Shown piece by piece: positions 25,894 through 35,213 of a DNA stretch of 64,000 nt. The position numbers and the translations under genes were made by a program. Numbering within the stretch: position 1 is the first letter of the stretch; every line of letters starts with the position of its first letter. A model generated the notes under the pieces. That model was not told where the DNA came from, ran no database searches, and was given only the letters and a program-made list of their open reading frames with translations. Source of the stretch: CAWKDG01 sp963848355 (GTDB taxonomy: Bacteria; Actinomycetota; Acidimicrobiia; Acidimicrobiales; UBA8190); the NCBI GenBank assembly GCA_963848355.1, contig CAWKDG010000012.1, positions 2,046,001 through 2,110,000 of the forward strand. Direction: 5' to 3'.

Positions 25894-27666
25894 ATGAACC
25901 ACGGAAGGCGCTCGCGCCGGTTGTCCCGTGCCGCCGTGGCGGGGATGGTTGGGGTTCTCATGGCCGTGACCCTCGTGAGCGCCGGCGCCGGCGCCAGTGC
26001 CGCCGGCGCCCGGGCCGAGAAGCCGAAGGCACCGAAGGTGCTCTATGTCGGGATCTTCGACGGGATCACCACCCCGCCGGCATCCACCTTCACCACCATC
26101 CAGGGCGCGGTCGACGCCGCCAAAGAGGGGGACTGGATCCTCATCGCCCCGGGCGACTACCACGAGAACGACGACGCCGGCATCACCGGATCGAACCCGT
26201 GGGTCGGCAAGGGCTACTACGGCGGTGTGGTCATCACCACCCCCCAGCTTCACCTGCGCGGCATGGACCGGAGCTCGGTAATCGTCGACGGCACCCTGGC
26301 CACGGCCGAGACCCCCTGCAGCTCGGCGCCGGACGACCAGAACTTCCTCGGTGGGCTCGGACGCAACGGGATCGTCGTGTGGAAGACCGACGACGTGAGC
26401 ATCGACAACCTGACCGTCTGCAACTTCGAGAACGGGTCGGGCAACGCCGGGAACGAGATCTGGTGGAACGGCGGCGACGGCTCGGGCAAGGTCGGCCTGT
26501 CGAAGTACGAGGGGAGCTACCTCACCGCCACCTCGACATACTTCGCCAACAGTGACGCGGACGACGCCGACATCTGTTCGACGTGCGCCCTGTACGGGAT
26601 CTTCGCCTCGAACTCGCAGGACGGATCGTGGAACGAGGTGTACGCCAACAACTTCGCCGACTCCGGTGCCTATGTCGGTGCCTGTCACCGCGTGTGCAAC
26701 ATGACCATGGACAACGCCTGGATGGAGAACGACGCTCTCGGCTACTCGGGGACCAACTCTGGTGGCCGGATCGTGATCGAGAACTCCACCTTCGACGACA
26801 ACAAGGAAGGCCTCGACACCAACACCGCTCTCACCGGCGATCCTCCCCCGCCCCAGGACGGGGAATGCCGGGCGAACCACCCCACGTCGACATCGGTGCC
26901 CATCCCCGGCGGCGTCAACGCCTGCTGGGTCTTCACCGGGAACCTGGTCGAGGACAACAACAACCCGAACGTCCCGGTGGAGGGAACGGCCGGTCTGGGG
27001 CCGACGGGGACGGGCATGACGATCTCCGGGGGGCGCGACGACGCCATCACCGATAACGAGTTCCTCGACAACGGCGCCTGGGGGATCCTCTTCGTCCCGT
27101 ACCCCGACCCGAGCACCCGCTCCGACGGCAAGACCTGCACGGGGGCCGGGGGACTGAACGTCTCCTCCTACGGGATCGCCGGTGTGCGCTGCGTCTTCGA
27201 CCCCGAGGGCGACGCCCTTCTCGACAACGAGTTCTCGGGCAACGGCACCTTCGGCAACCCGGGCAACGCCGACTTCGGCAACCTTCTCGGCGGTGGCCGC
27301 GAGCCCGAGAATTGCTTCGCCGGCAACACCGAGTGGAACGCCGGCTTCACCACCGAGACGGGTCCGGCCACCGACGCCGACACGATCGACGGCTACCCGG
27401 GGCTCACCACCTCGACGTGCGGATCGCCCACGGCCGCGTCCGCACCGCCATTGCTCGGACCCAACACCGACCAGACCCTGCTCACCCAGGCGGAGTGCGA
27501 CGCCGGGGTGCTCACGGGCTCGAGCTGCTCGTCGGCCGTCTACCCCCAGGCCACCGCCGTGACCATGGCGCCGGTGCCCGGCCTGCCCTCGATGCCCAAC
27601 CCCTGCGTCGGGGCCCCGACCAACCTCTGGTGCCCGGGAGGGGTTCCCGCCGTCAAGGCCCACTAG
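25894..27666 (+). CDS. secreted parallel beta-helix repeat protein
   Basis: This 590-residue protein has a signal peptide (AAVAGMVGVLMAVTLVSAGAGASAAG). The beginning is typical of right-handed beta-helix proteins (FTTIQGAVDAAKEGDWILIAPGDYHEN). Helical coils follow, with repeated short turns such as ITDNEFLDNGAWGI, LDNEFSGNGTFG and VIENSTFDDNKEGLDTN. There are several scattered cysteines. No polysaccharide-lyase catalytic residues can be assigned. GGGGGATGAG before the ATG is also found before the secreted propeller gene at 33120. It sits between two ECF/propeller pairs. Confidence 0.7.
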   Translation: MNHGRRSRRLSRAAVAGMVGVLMAVTLVSAGAGASAAGARAEKPKAPKVLYVGIFDGITTPPASTFTTIQGAVDAAKEGDWILIAPGDYHENDDAGITGSNPWVGKGYYGGVVITTPQLHLRGMDRSSVIVDGTLATAETPCSSAPDDQNFLGGLGRNGIVVWKTDDVSIDNLTVCNFENGSGNAGNEIWWNGGDGSGKVGLSKYEGSYLTATSTYFANSDADDADICSTCALYGIFASNSQDGSWNEVYANNFADSGAYVGACHRVCNMTMDNAWMENDALGYSGTNSGGRIVIENSTFDDNKEGLDTNTALTGDPPPPQDGECRANHPTSTSVPIPGGVNACWVFTGNLVEDNNNPNVPVEGTAGLGPTGTGMTISGGRDDAITDNEFLDNGAWGILFVPYPDPSTRSDGKTCTGAGGLNVSSYGIAGVRCVFDPEGDALLDNEFSGNGTFGNPGNADFGNLLGGGREPENCFAGNTEWNAGFTTETGPATDADTIDGYPGLTTSTCGSPTAASAPPLLGPNTDQTLLTQAECDAGVLTGSSCSSAVYPQATAVTMAPVPGLPSMPNPCVGAPTNLWCPGGVPAVKAH

Positions 27667-27746
27667 CCGAGGCTTCCCTCCGGGCGGTGCGAACGCTCGA
27701 GGCGCCGGCGCGCAATAGCAGGGTGGGAGCCACGACAGGGGGGCCG

Positions 27747-28313
27747 GTGACTGGAGCCAGGGAACGGGAACGGCGGCCGGAACCAACGGACCCCGGGGAC
27801 TTCCTGGACGTGTTCTGGCGCCACGGTCCCGCCGTGCATGCCTACCTGGCCCGCCGCACCGGCCGGCAGCACGCCGACGATCTCCTGGGCGAGGTCTGGC
27901 TGCGCGCCTTTCGGAGCCGGGCGAACTACGACCACCGGTTCCCCGACGCCCTCCCGTGGCTCTACGGCATAGCCCGCAACGTCCTGCGTGCCCATTGGCG
28001 TCGTGCCGAGCGGTCCGATGGCACCGATGTCGAGGGCATTGCATCGGATCCATGGCCGGACACCGACCGGCGGCTCGACGCCGGAGCGCTGCGGGAGACG
28101 TTGCGACACATTCTGGCCACGCTCTCGGACGACGAGCGCGAGGTCCTGCTCCTCGTCACCTGGGAGCAGCTCACACCGGCCGAGGTGGCGGTGACCCTCG
28201 GTATCCCCCAGGGCACGGCTCGGAGCCGACTCCATCGCGCCCTGTCGGTGCTCAGAAACGAGATCGACGTGGATCCCGAGGGTCCCGCCCATGCGTACGG
28301 CAAGGAGAATTGA
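27747..28313 (+). CDS. ECF-type RNA polymerase sigma factor
   Basis: This 188-residue factor has region 2 (FLDVFWRHGPAVHAYLARRTG, DDLLGEVWLRAFRSRANYD, WLYGIARNVLRAHWRR) and region 4 (LATLSDDEREVLLLVTWEQLTP, EVAVTLGIPQGTARSRLHRAL). GTG 27747 is preceded by a G-rich ribosome binding site. It is followed after 2 bases by the propeller membrane gene, repeating the arrangement at 25241/23767. It is not a close copy of that sigma factor, so the two pairs are diverged rather than recently duplicated. Confidence 0.88.
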   Translation: MTGARERERRPEPTDPGDFLDVFWRHGPAVHAYLARRTGRQHADDLLGEVWLRAFRSRANYDHRFPDALPWLYGIARNVLRAHWRRAERSDGTDVEGIASDPWPDTDRRLDAGALRETLRHILATLSDDEREVLLLVTWEQLTPAEVAVTLGIPQGTARSRLHRALSVLRNEIDVDPEGPAHAYGKEN

Positions 28314-28315
28314 CC

Positions 28316-29789
28316 GTGGAAGCCATCGACATCCTCGAGCGACTCGGTCGCGTCGAACCAGTGGATCCCGAGGTCCTCACCCGGACCGCCAGTGCCCTTC
28401 TGGTTGCGATGGCGAACGAAGCACCACACCGACGGAGCCGAGAAGAGGCGGACGAGATCGCACTTCTTCCGCCCGTGCCCACGTCGCCGCGCCGGCGGCG
28501 TGGCCGCGTCCGCGTCCTCCGTCGTGGTCGCCGCCGTCGCCGTCCTGCTCGTCGCCATTGTCTTCGTGCTGGTGAACTCGAGCAACTCCCGGGCACCCCG
28601 ACCGGTGCGGCCTCCGGTCGGAGCCCCGTCATGGAGGCTCGTCAGTTCGGTGATCCCACCCTTCCATGCGTTGACGTCAGGGGGGCAAGCCGGTCTCCAA
28701 TGCGTGACCGATGACGTGTGTTACTCACCGGGATCGGGGCGGCACGGCGACGAGCTCTACCGGACCGTGGACGGCGGCCGGAGCTGGCACGAGACGAGCC
28801 CGGTCCCCATGGTGCTGCAAGAGGGCGGCTACGCGTTCTCGTGTGCGGATGCCGAGACGTGCGCCGTGATCGACACCCCCGTCGACCAAACCCCCGGCCA
28901 ACCGGCGAGGTGGGCGATCACGACCGATGGCGGCGCCCACTGGACTCGATCGACGGTACCGATGCCGGCGGGGATCCCCAACGCTTCCGTCGGACAATTC
29001 TCATGCGCCGACGCCGAGCACTGCGTGGTCAGCGTCAGCGGCGGTCCGACACCGGGCGGGGCCGGCGCGAGTTCAGTTCCGCAGCGGACAGGAACCTTCC
29101 TCAGCACGTCCGATGGTGGGAGGACCTGGACGCAGGCCACCGCGGTTCCCGCCATGCCCGCCGGCTTCGTGTGGACCATGACCTGTTCCTCGGGAGGGTC
29201 GTGCCTGGCCGTGTCGTTGGTCCCCGGAGACTCCAGCTCCGCGGTCGTCGGACTCAGCTCCCGCGACGGGGGCAAGACGTGGGTGGCCGGACCGACGGGA
29301 CCGGGTGCCGGCCCCGGCATCGTGTACTCGTCGTGCGGGGACGCCACCCACTGCATGCTGGTATTCGTCTCGGGTCCGTCGACCGCCCCCTACGAGATCG
29401 TGACGACCTCCGACGCCGGGCTCACCTGGCAGACATCGGGTCCTCCCACCGGGTGGCTGAACATGCCCACGGCGGTGTCGTGCGCCACGGCTGATGACTG
29501 CTGGATCGCCATGTCGTACTACTCGGGTTCCAACCCGGCCGGGGCCTACAGCAAACCCCTCATCGAGGAGACCCACGACGGCGGCGCCAGCTGGTCTTCC
29601 ATCCCTCTCCCGTCGTCGAAGCCGCCGATCGCCGATGTCCTGACGCTCAGTTGCCCGCCGGCCGGTGACGGCTGCATGGGGATCGGGAACCGGCAGGACC
29701 ATTTCCTGTCTCCGCTCAATGGCAAGGGAAGGCCGCGGCGCCTGTCGGGTCCGCTCGTCATCTCGAATCTTCCGCCAGCCTCCTCCTGA
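28316..29789 (+). CDS. membrane-anchored seven-bladed propeller protein, partner of ECF sigma factor (frameshift near 28430-28520)
   Basis: The GTG at 28316 follows the sigma gene. The first frame encodes a helical cytoplasmic start (VEAIDILERLGRVEPVDPEV). The main frame, one base displaced, supplies a membrane helix (AASASSVVVAAVAVLLVAIVF) and an outside domain. One extra base between about 28430 and 28520 explains both. The outside domain has seven cysteine-pair blades (LQCVTDDVCYS, FSCADAETCAVI, FSCADAEHCVVS, MTCSSGGSCLAV and three more) with TSDGGRTW-type Asp boxes. It is probably an extracellular sensor controlling the upstream sigma factor (inference). Confidence 0.7.
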
Positions 29790-29842
29790 GAGGCTTCAGG
29801 CCAGAGGCTCGTCGGACCCGAAGACCTCGTCGGGCAGGGAGG

Positions 29843-30661
29843 TCAGAGGAGCCGCGGGTCGTGGAAGACGCCGGCGGCGAGGAGACGGACGTAGAGGTCG
29901 GTGGCCATCACCGTGGGCAGGCTGAGCCAGGCGAACACCGGGTGGCGGGCATTCAGGGAGCTGACGGCCGACCACAGGCACCGCCGGACCGGATGACCCG
30001 ACAGCGTGCGGAGCCCACCGCCGACCAGGTGACGACATGAGTGGCACGAGAGCATGTAGCCCCAGAAGAAGAGAGCGTTGGCGCTGAGGACGAGGCTGCC
30101 GAGGCCGATGCCCCAGCCGGTGGCGAAGTGGTAGGCGTGGACGGCGTCGAGGGTGAGGACGGCGGCCACGAGGACGCCGGCGTACCAGAAGTAGCGGTGG
30201 ATGTTCTGCAGGAGCAGGGGGAAGCGGCTCTCCCCCGAGTAGCGGCGGTGCGGTTCGCCCACGGCGCATGCCGGGGGCGAGAGCCAGAAGGACCGGTAGT
30301 AAACCTTCCGGTAGTAGTAGCAGGTGGCCCGCAGGCCGATGGGGAAGCCGACGACGACGAGGGCCGGCGACAACCGCCACCACGACCCGAGCAGTACGAC
30401 ATCGGCGTGCCGGCCGCAGACGGCGGCCAGGCACGGGCTGAAGATGGGAGAGATATAGGGCCCGGCGACGTAGTCCCTGGTCTGCAGTGCGGCCCAGGCC
30501 GAGTAGCCGGCCACGACGGCGAGCACCGCGCCGGTCAGCGCCGGACGTAGCCACCAGCGGTCCCGGCGAAGAGTGCGCGGGCCCGGCCGAGGCCCGGGCC
30601 CCGAAGGACACGAGGCGCAGTCCGGCGCCACCGCCTCCACCGTGTGTCCGCCGACCGCCAC
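29843..30661 (-). CDS. succinate dehydrogenase membrane-anchor subunit, Rv0249c-like
   Basis: This 272-residue polytopic protein has the features I recall from the mycobacterial Sdh1 anchor Rv0249c: CYYYRKVYYRSFWLSPPACAV, YSGESRFPLLLQNIHRYFWY, LSCHSCRHLVGG and a GVFHDPR-type end. There are about five hydrophobic helices. The protein would anchor SdhA/SdhB and pass electrons to menaquinone. The usual neighbours SdhA and SdhB are absent on both sides: the 3' neighbour converges and the 5' neighbour is a divergent LysR gene. It may work with subunits encoded elsewhere or have a different partner. Confidence 0.75.
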   Translation of the reverse strand: MAVGGHTVEAVAPDCASCPSGPGPRPGPRTLRRDRWWLRPALTGAVLAVVAGYSAWAALQTRDYVAGPYISPIFSPCLAAVCGRHADVVLLGSWWRLSPALVVVGFPIGLRATCYYYRKVYYRSFWLSPPACAVGEPHRRYSGESRFPLLLQNIHRYFWYAGVLVAAVLTLDAVHAYHFATGWGIGLGSLVLSANALFFWGYMLSCHSCRHLVGGGLRTLSGHPVRRCLWSAVSSLNARHPVFAWLSLPTVMATDLYVRLLAAGVFHDPRLL

Positions 30662-30737
30662 GTCGTCAGGCTACGAATCGCTCGTTCAGACGTCCAAGAC
30701 ATGTTTCATATCATTTTGATAGTTTTTGGATCTGACG

Positions 30738-31628
30738 ATGCGCCTCCAACAACTGACCTATGCGCTGGCGGTGGCCGAGGAGCGCCACTTCACCCGCGCC
30801 GCGGCCCGGCTCCACGTGGCCCAACCCTCACTGAGCCGCCAGGTGCGACTGCTCGAACGGGAGTTGGGCGTTTCCCTGTTCCACCGGGGCCCGGGCCAGA
30901 ACGGCGTCGAGCTGACCGCCGAAGGCGAGATCCTCCTCCCCTTCGTCCGCCGGGTTCTGGCCGACGTGGAGGCGACGACGTCGGAGGCCCGGTCACTGTC
31001 CGGCCTGGACAGCGGACGGGTCAGCATCGGCGCCACCCCCAGTCTCGCCACCCGGTTCCTCCCGACTGCGCTGGCCCGGTTCCACGCCCGTCATCCCGGC
31101 GTCGAGCTGTCACTGGTCGAGGCCGGGTCGCGCCAGCTCGTGCCCCGTGTCGCCGACGGCGAGCTCGACCTGGCCCTCGTCGTGCTGCCCGTCGCCCACC
31201 CCCAGGTCGCCACCACCGAGATGTTCGAGGACCGCCTGGTGCTCGTCGTCGCTCCCGACCATCCCCTCGCCGCCCGCCGCCGGATCCGGGTGACCGATCT
31301 GGACGGCCTCCCTCTCGTGATGTTCCGCGAGGGATACGACCTGCGCGCCTCCACCCTCGCCGCTTGTCGCCAGGCGGGTGTCGAGCCGCGCCTGGTCACC
31401 CAGGGCGGGGAGATGGACGGGGTGCTGGCTATGGCGGCGGCCGGCATCGGTGCGGCCGTGGTCCCCGAGATCGTGGTCCCTACCGACGGCAGCCTCCGGT
31501 CGCTCCCCTTCGTGAGCCCGGGGATGAGCCGCACCATCGCCCTCGCCCGCCGCCGTGACCGTCCCCTGTCGCGCACGGCGCTCGCCCTCTCGGCCGTGCT
31601 GGCGGGCGACGAGGTGCCGCGGTCATGA
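30738..31628 (+). CDS. LysR-family transcriptional regulator
   Basis: This 296-residue protein has a LysR winged helix (LTYALAVAEERHFTRAAARL, VAQPSLSRQVRLLERELGV) and the periplasmic-binding-like effector domain (GRVSIGATPSLATRFLPTAL onward). ATG 30738 fits the family start. Only 76 bases separate it from the divergent SdhC-like gene. That AT-rich gap includes TTCATATCATTTTGA, a possible T-N11-A LysR box. Control of the divergent gene and of itself is the usual arrangement. Confidence 0.92.
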   Translation: MRLQQLTYALAVAEERHFTRAAARLHVAQPSLSRQVRLLERELGVSLFHRGPGQNGVELTAEGEILLPFVRRVLADVEATTSEARSLSGLDSGRVSIGATPSLATRFLPTALARFHARHPGVELSLVEAGSRQLVPRVADGELDLALVVLPVAHPQVATTEMFEDRLVLVVAPDHPLAARRRIRVTDLDGLPLVMFREGYDLRASTLAACRQAGVEPRLVTQGGEMDGVLAMAAAGIGAAVVPEIVVPTDGSLRSLPFVSPGMSRTIALARRRDRPLSRTALALSAVLAGDEVPRS

Positions 31629-31646
31629 CGGTGGCATTGTGAAGGG

Positions 31647-32030
31647 GTGATCACCGGCTCCCACGCCATCATTTACGCCGACGACGCCGAGAAGGCGCGG
31701 GCCTTCTTCCGCGACGTCCTCGGGTGTCCCTTCGTCGACGCCCACGACGGTTGGCTCATCTTCAAGCTGCCACCGGCGGAGCTCGGCATCCATCCCGCCG
31801 GTCCGGCCGACGACCCGAACAGCGGGGCGCCGAGCGGACATCACGAGCTGTACCTGATGTGTGACGACGTCGAGGCGACGGTGACCGAGCTCACGGCCAA
31901 GGGTGTCGAGTTCACGACGCCGGTCCAGAACCAAGGCTTCGGGCTGCTCGTCCGGCTGCGCGTCCCCGGCGCCGGGGAGATCGGCCTCTACCAACCGAGA
32001 CACGCCACCGCCTACGACCTCGAGGGGTGA
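31647..32030 (+). CDS. VOC (glyoxalase/bleomycin-resistance fold) protein
   Basis: This 127-residue single VOC domain starts at GTG 31647 (GSHAIIYADDAEKARAFFRDVLG). It ends with the metal-site strand (VPGAGEIGLYQPRH). HHELYLMCDDVEATVTEL supplies the usual second-half motif. The family includes dioxygenases, isomerases and resistance proteins; the substrate is unknown. The stop overlaps the protease GTG (GTGA). Confidence 0.82.
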   Translation: MITGSHAIIYADDAEKARAFFRDVLGCPFVDAHDGWLIFKLPPAELGIHPAGPADDPNSGAPSGHHELYLMCDDVEATVTELTAKGVEFTTPVQNQGFGLLVRLRVPGAGEIGLYQPRHATAYDLEG

Positions 32031-33067
32031 GCCCCGTGCCCGCCGGATCAGCCACGCTGCGTTACGAGGGGATCAGCCCGAAGGCCTACGAGCACCCGGC
32101 CGACCGGGCCGCCACCGCCGCGCTGCGATCGATCCCGCTGATGGACCAACTGATCAAGCGGCTGTGCGACTTCGGGCACGAGCGGCGCCTGCGCCAGGTC
32201 CTCCTCGGCAACGCCGTCCGCATCGGGGACGACCAGCTGGCCGATCTCTGGGCCAGCTACCGGCACTGTGCCGACGTTCTCGACCTCGAGCTCATACCCG
32301 ACCTGTACGTCACCCAGACGCCAATGGTGAACGCCATGACGGTGGGGGCGCGCAACCCCATGATCATCGTCTACTCGTCCCTCGTCGGCTCCTACGAATC
32401 CACCGAGACGCAGTCCGTCCTGGCCCACGAACTCGGCCACGTCCTGTCGGAGCACTACACGTACACGACGGCGCTGATCATCATCTCCCAGGTCATCCAA
32501 GGCGCCATCCCGCGCTCGTTGCTGGCCGGCCTGCCCATGCGGGCGCTCTACCTGGCGCTGCTCGAGTGGTCGAGGATGGCGGAGCTGTCGAGCGACCGGG
32601 CCGCGGCCCTGGTGCTCGGCGATCCGATCCCGGTCTGCCACATGTTGATGCGGATGGCCGGGGGAGCGTTGCCGGGGATGAACCTCGACGCCTTCATCCG
32701 GCAGGCCACCGAGTACGAAGAGGAGGACGATCTCTACGCCCGCCATGCCCGCTTCTGGGAGGAGCTGGGCCGGACGCATCCGTTCGCCGTCCGCCGGGTG
32801 CGTCAACTGGTGGCCTGGGTGAGCGAAGGCGACTTCGACCGGATCCGTTCGGGCCAGTACGTCCGCCGCGGTCAGGAGCCACCGCCTTCGGTCGAATTGG
32901 ATGCCGCCGTCACGCACTACGGCGACCGCTTCGTGGCCATGGTCGACCGGATGGGTGGTGGGGTGCAACGGGTGGCCGACCAGATCAGCGACTGGCTCCG
33001 GGACCGCCAAGGCGCCAACGGGGGAACGGGGGAGCCCGAGGACGGCTGGGGTGACGACGACGACTGA
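32027..33067 (+). CDS. M48-family metallopeptidase
   Basis: This 346-residue protease has the zinc motif HELGH in SVLAHELGHVLSEH and a downstream ELSSDRAAALV segment that provides the third ligand. A hydrophobic stretch lies between them (TALIIISQVIQGAIPRSLLAGL). M48 enzymes of this type are cytoplasmic-facing or membrane-associated quality-control proteases. The N-terminus has no signal peptide. The GTG start overlaps the VOC stop. The C-terminal tail is acidic (GEPEDGWGDDDD). Confidence 0.85.
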   Translation: MSPVPAGSATLRYEGISPKAYEHPADRAATAALRSIPLMDQLIKRLCDFGHERRLRQVLLGNAVRIGDDQLADLWASYRHCADVLDLELIPDLYVTQTPMVNAMTVGARNPMIIVYSSLVGSYESTETQSVLAHELGHVLSEHYTYTTALIIISQVIQGAIPRSLLAGLPMRALYLALLEWSRMAELSSDRAAALVLGDPIPVCHMLMRMAGGALPGMNLDAFIRQATEYEEEDDLYARHARFWEELGRTHPFAVRRVRQLVAWVSEGDFDRIRSGQYVRRGQEPPPSVELDAAVTHYGDRFVAMVDRMGGGVQRVADQISDWLRDRQGANGGTGEPEDGWGDDDD

Positions 33068-33119
33068 GCGCACGACAGGTAGTCTCCGGACCGGGGATGC
33101 AAGCATCGGGGGATGAGCC

Positions 33120-34547
33120 ATGGGAAGAACGAATCGCCGTCTGCGTTTTCCGGCCGTGGCCTTTGCGTTGGCCCTGGGGACGACGGCGGTGATGGTGGCC
33201 GGGTCGGGCTCCCCCGCCTGGGCCGGTATTCCCAAGCACGTCGGTTACCTCGGTGGGGTGTCGTGTGCCGCACCCTCTGACTGCGTGGCGGTGGGCACCA
33301 ATCGGTCGCTGACGGCGGCCATCATCACCACCGCCTCCAGCGGCAAGCATTGGGCCAATCGAAGGGTCCCGAGCGGTTTCGGCCCCGTGGGGATCTCGTG
33401 TGTCGGGGCCTCAGACGTCTGCGTGGCCGTCGGACGAGATGGCTTCGAGGGAGCCATCAGCATCAGCTCCGACAGTGGAGCATCGTGGGGCAGCCTGACG
33501 ATCCCGAGCGGCGTCTCCATTCTCAATGCAGTGTCGTGCGCGTCGACTTCGGACTGCGTAGCCGTGGGCCAGGTGGATGACGCTGATGGCGTGATCGTCT
33601 CCACCACCGACGGCGGGACATCATGGACCGCCGACACGGTCCCTGACGGCGTCTTCGATCTCAGCGGAGTGTCGTGTGCTTCGCCGTCGGATTGCGTCGC
33701 TGTCGGCTATGCCATCCCCGGAGGCGACAACACCCCAGGTGTGGAGATCGTCCTCACCACGGCCGACGGCGGGACGACGTGGACGAGCCAGCTTCCGCCC
33801 AGTGATGGTGGGATGCTCGAGGCCGTTTCCTGTGCGTCGACCACGAACTGCATAGCCGTCGGACAGACCACGGATGGGGCTGCCATACTCTCCTCCACCG
33901 ACGGGGGCGCCACGTGGACGAGCCAAGTGGTCCCTGCCGGTGCGAACTCGCTCGGTGGGGTCTCGTGCCCGTCCGTCATGGACTGCGTCGCCGGAGGGAC
34001 GACGAATCCCGGGTTCACCGGTTTGGTGCTGGCCACCACCGACGGCGGCACCTCGTGGGTCAGTCAGAGTGTCCCTGCCAAGGTCGCCAACGTCACCGGC
34101 GCCTCCTGCGCGTCGATATCGAGCTGCTACGCCGTCGGGTACAACGGCATCAGCCCGGCCAAGGGCTATGCATTCCAGACCCCCCTCATCGTGGCCTGCC
34201 GACAGGGAAAGCAGACGGCCACGGAGCCCCTGACGCTGTCGAAATGCAGCCCCGTGTCGAAGCTCGACACGTCATCGACGATGATGATCGATTCGGGAAC
34301 GGAGACGGGATCGTTCACAGGGACCCTGACGTGGACGACGAGTGGCCAGACCACCCTCGTCTCGGCGTCGGCCACGTCGCCCGGTCAGGGAGCATGCGCG
34401 GCGGGGAACACCGAGTACGACTACACGGGTACGGTGACCGGCGGGACGTCGACCTACACCACCGACGGATCACCGGTGGCTTATTCGCTCTGCCAGACCC
34501 CCTCGAACAAGTGGAGCCTGGTCGCGAGCACCACTGCCACTCTCTGA
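33120..34547 (+). CDS. secreted seven-bladed propeller protein
   Basis: This 475-residue protein has a signal peptide (AVAFALALGTTAVMVAGSGSPAWA). Seven repeats of about 45 residues follow, each with VSCAS-x-SDCVAVG and usually TTDGGTSWT. A C-terminal domain of about 110 residues with four cysteines closes the protein. The blade pattern matches the two sigma-linked propellers (23767, 28316), but this one has no membrane anchor and no sigma gene nearby. The upstream sequence ATCGGGGGATGAG is shared with the beta-helix gene. The ligand is unknown. Confidence 0.75.
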   Translation: MGRTNRRLRFPAVAFALALGTTAVMVAGSGSPAWAGIPKHVGYLGGVSCAAPSDCVAVGTNRSLTAAIITTASSGKHWANRRVPSGFGPVGISCVGASDVCVAVGRDGFEGAISISSDSGASWGSLTIPSGVSILNAVSCASTSDCVAVGQVDDADGVIVSTTDGGTSWTADTVPDGVFDLSGVSCASPSDCVAVGYAIPGGDNTPGVEIVLTTADGGTTWTSQLPPSDGGMLEAVSCASTTNCIAVGQTTDGAAILSSTDGGATWTSQVVPAGANSLGGVSCPSVMDCVAGGTTNPGFTGLVLATTDGGTSWVSQSVPAKVANVTGASCASISSCYAVGYNGISPAKGYAFQTPLIVACRQGKQTATEPLTLSKCSPVSKLDTSSTMMIDSGTETGSFTGTLTWTTSGQTTLVSASATSPGQGACAAGNTEYDYTGTVTGGTSTYTTDGSPVAYSLCQTPSNKWSLVASTTATL

Positions 34548-34623
34548 GTCATCCACTCCCTGGGTCATCCTGCGCGGTTTCATCCGGCGCGGTTTCATCT
34601 TGCGCTGTGCCATGGTGTCGGCC

Positions 34624-35154
34624 ATGGCCGTGCGCGCCAGGAATGACGCCGATCTCGACGCCTGTGTCGAGATGGCCCTCGTCGTCCACGAGCGCGATGG
34701 ATATCCGGCGTTCCTCCCGACCGATCTCCGTGCGTTCCTCGCCTCGCCCGACGCATTGGGCGCGTGGGTCGTCGAGGAGGCCGACGAGGTCCTCGGTCAC
34801 GTGGCGCTGCACCGGCGCACGTCCGCCGCCGCCCTCGCAGTGGCCGCCACCGCGCTGCAGCAGCCGGTCGATCGACTGGGTGTCGTGGCCCGCCTGCTCG
34901 TCGCCCCCTCGGCGCGCCGTCGCGGCGTCGGGCGGGCCCTTCTCGACGTGGCCTCGCGCCACGCCGTGGCCCGGGGGTTGTGGCCGATCCTCGACGTGGC
35001 CACGCACTACCACGGGGCGGTCCGCCTGTACGAGGAGTGCGGCTGGACCCGTGCCGGGGACATCACGCTCCGTTTCACCGACGAGGTCACCCTCGACGAG
35101 CACATCTACCTCGGACCCCTGCGTCCCGACGGGGATTCGCCGCCGTCGGCCTAG
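34624..35154 (+). CDS. GNAT-family N-acetyltransferase
   Basis: This 176-residue protein has the GNAT core: a DADLDACVEMALVVHERDG start, strand EVLGHVALHRR, and the acetyl-CoA loop LLVAPSARRRGVGRALLD (R/Q-x-x-G-x-G/A). The C-terminal part LYEECGWTRAGDI matches motif B. It acetylates an unknown amine. ATG 34624 is chosen over an upstream in-frame ATG. Just upstream (34565-34612) the sequence GCGCGGTTTCATC occurs in imperfect tandem copies. Confidence 0.8.
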   Translation: MAVRARNDADLDACVEMALVVHERDGYPAFLPTDLRAFLASPDALGAWVVEEADEVLGHVALHRRTSAAALAVAATALQQPVDRLGVVARLLVAPSARRRGVGRALLDVASRHAVARGLWPILDVATHYHGAVRLYEECGWTRAGDITLRFTDEVTLDEHIYLGPLRPDGDSPPSA

Positions 35155-35213
35155 GGACGCCGTGGGGATGGGGCCCCTGGGACTTCCCACCTGGGACTAC
35201 TGTAGATAGGACC

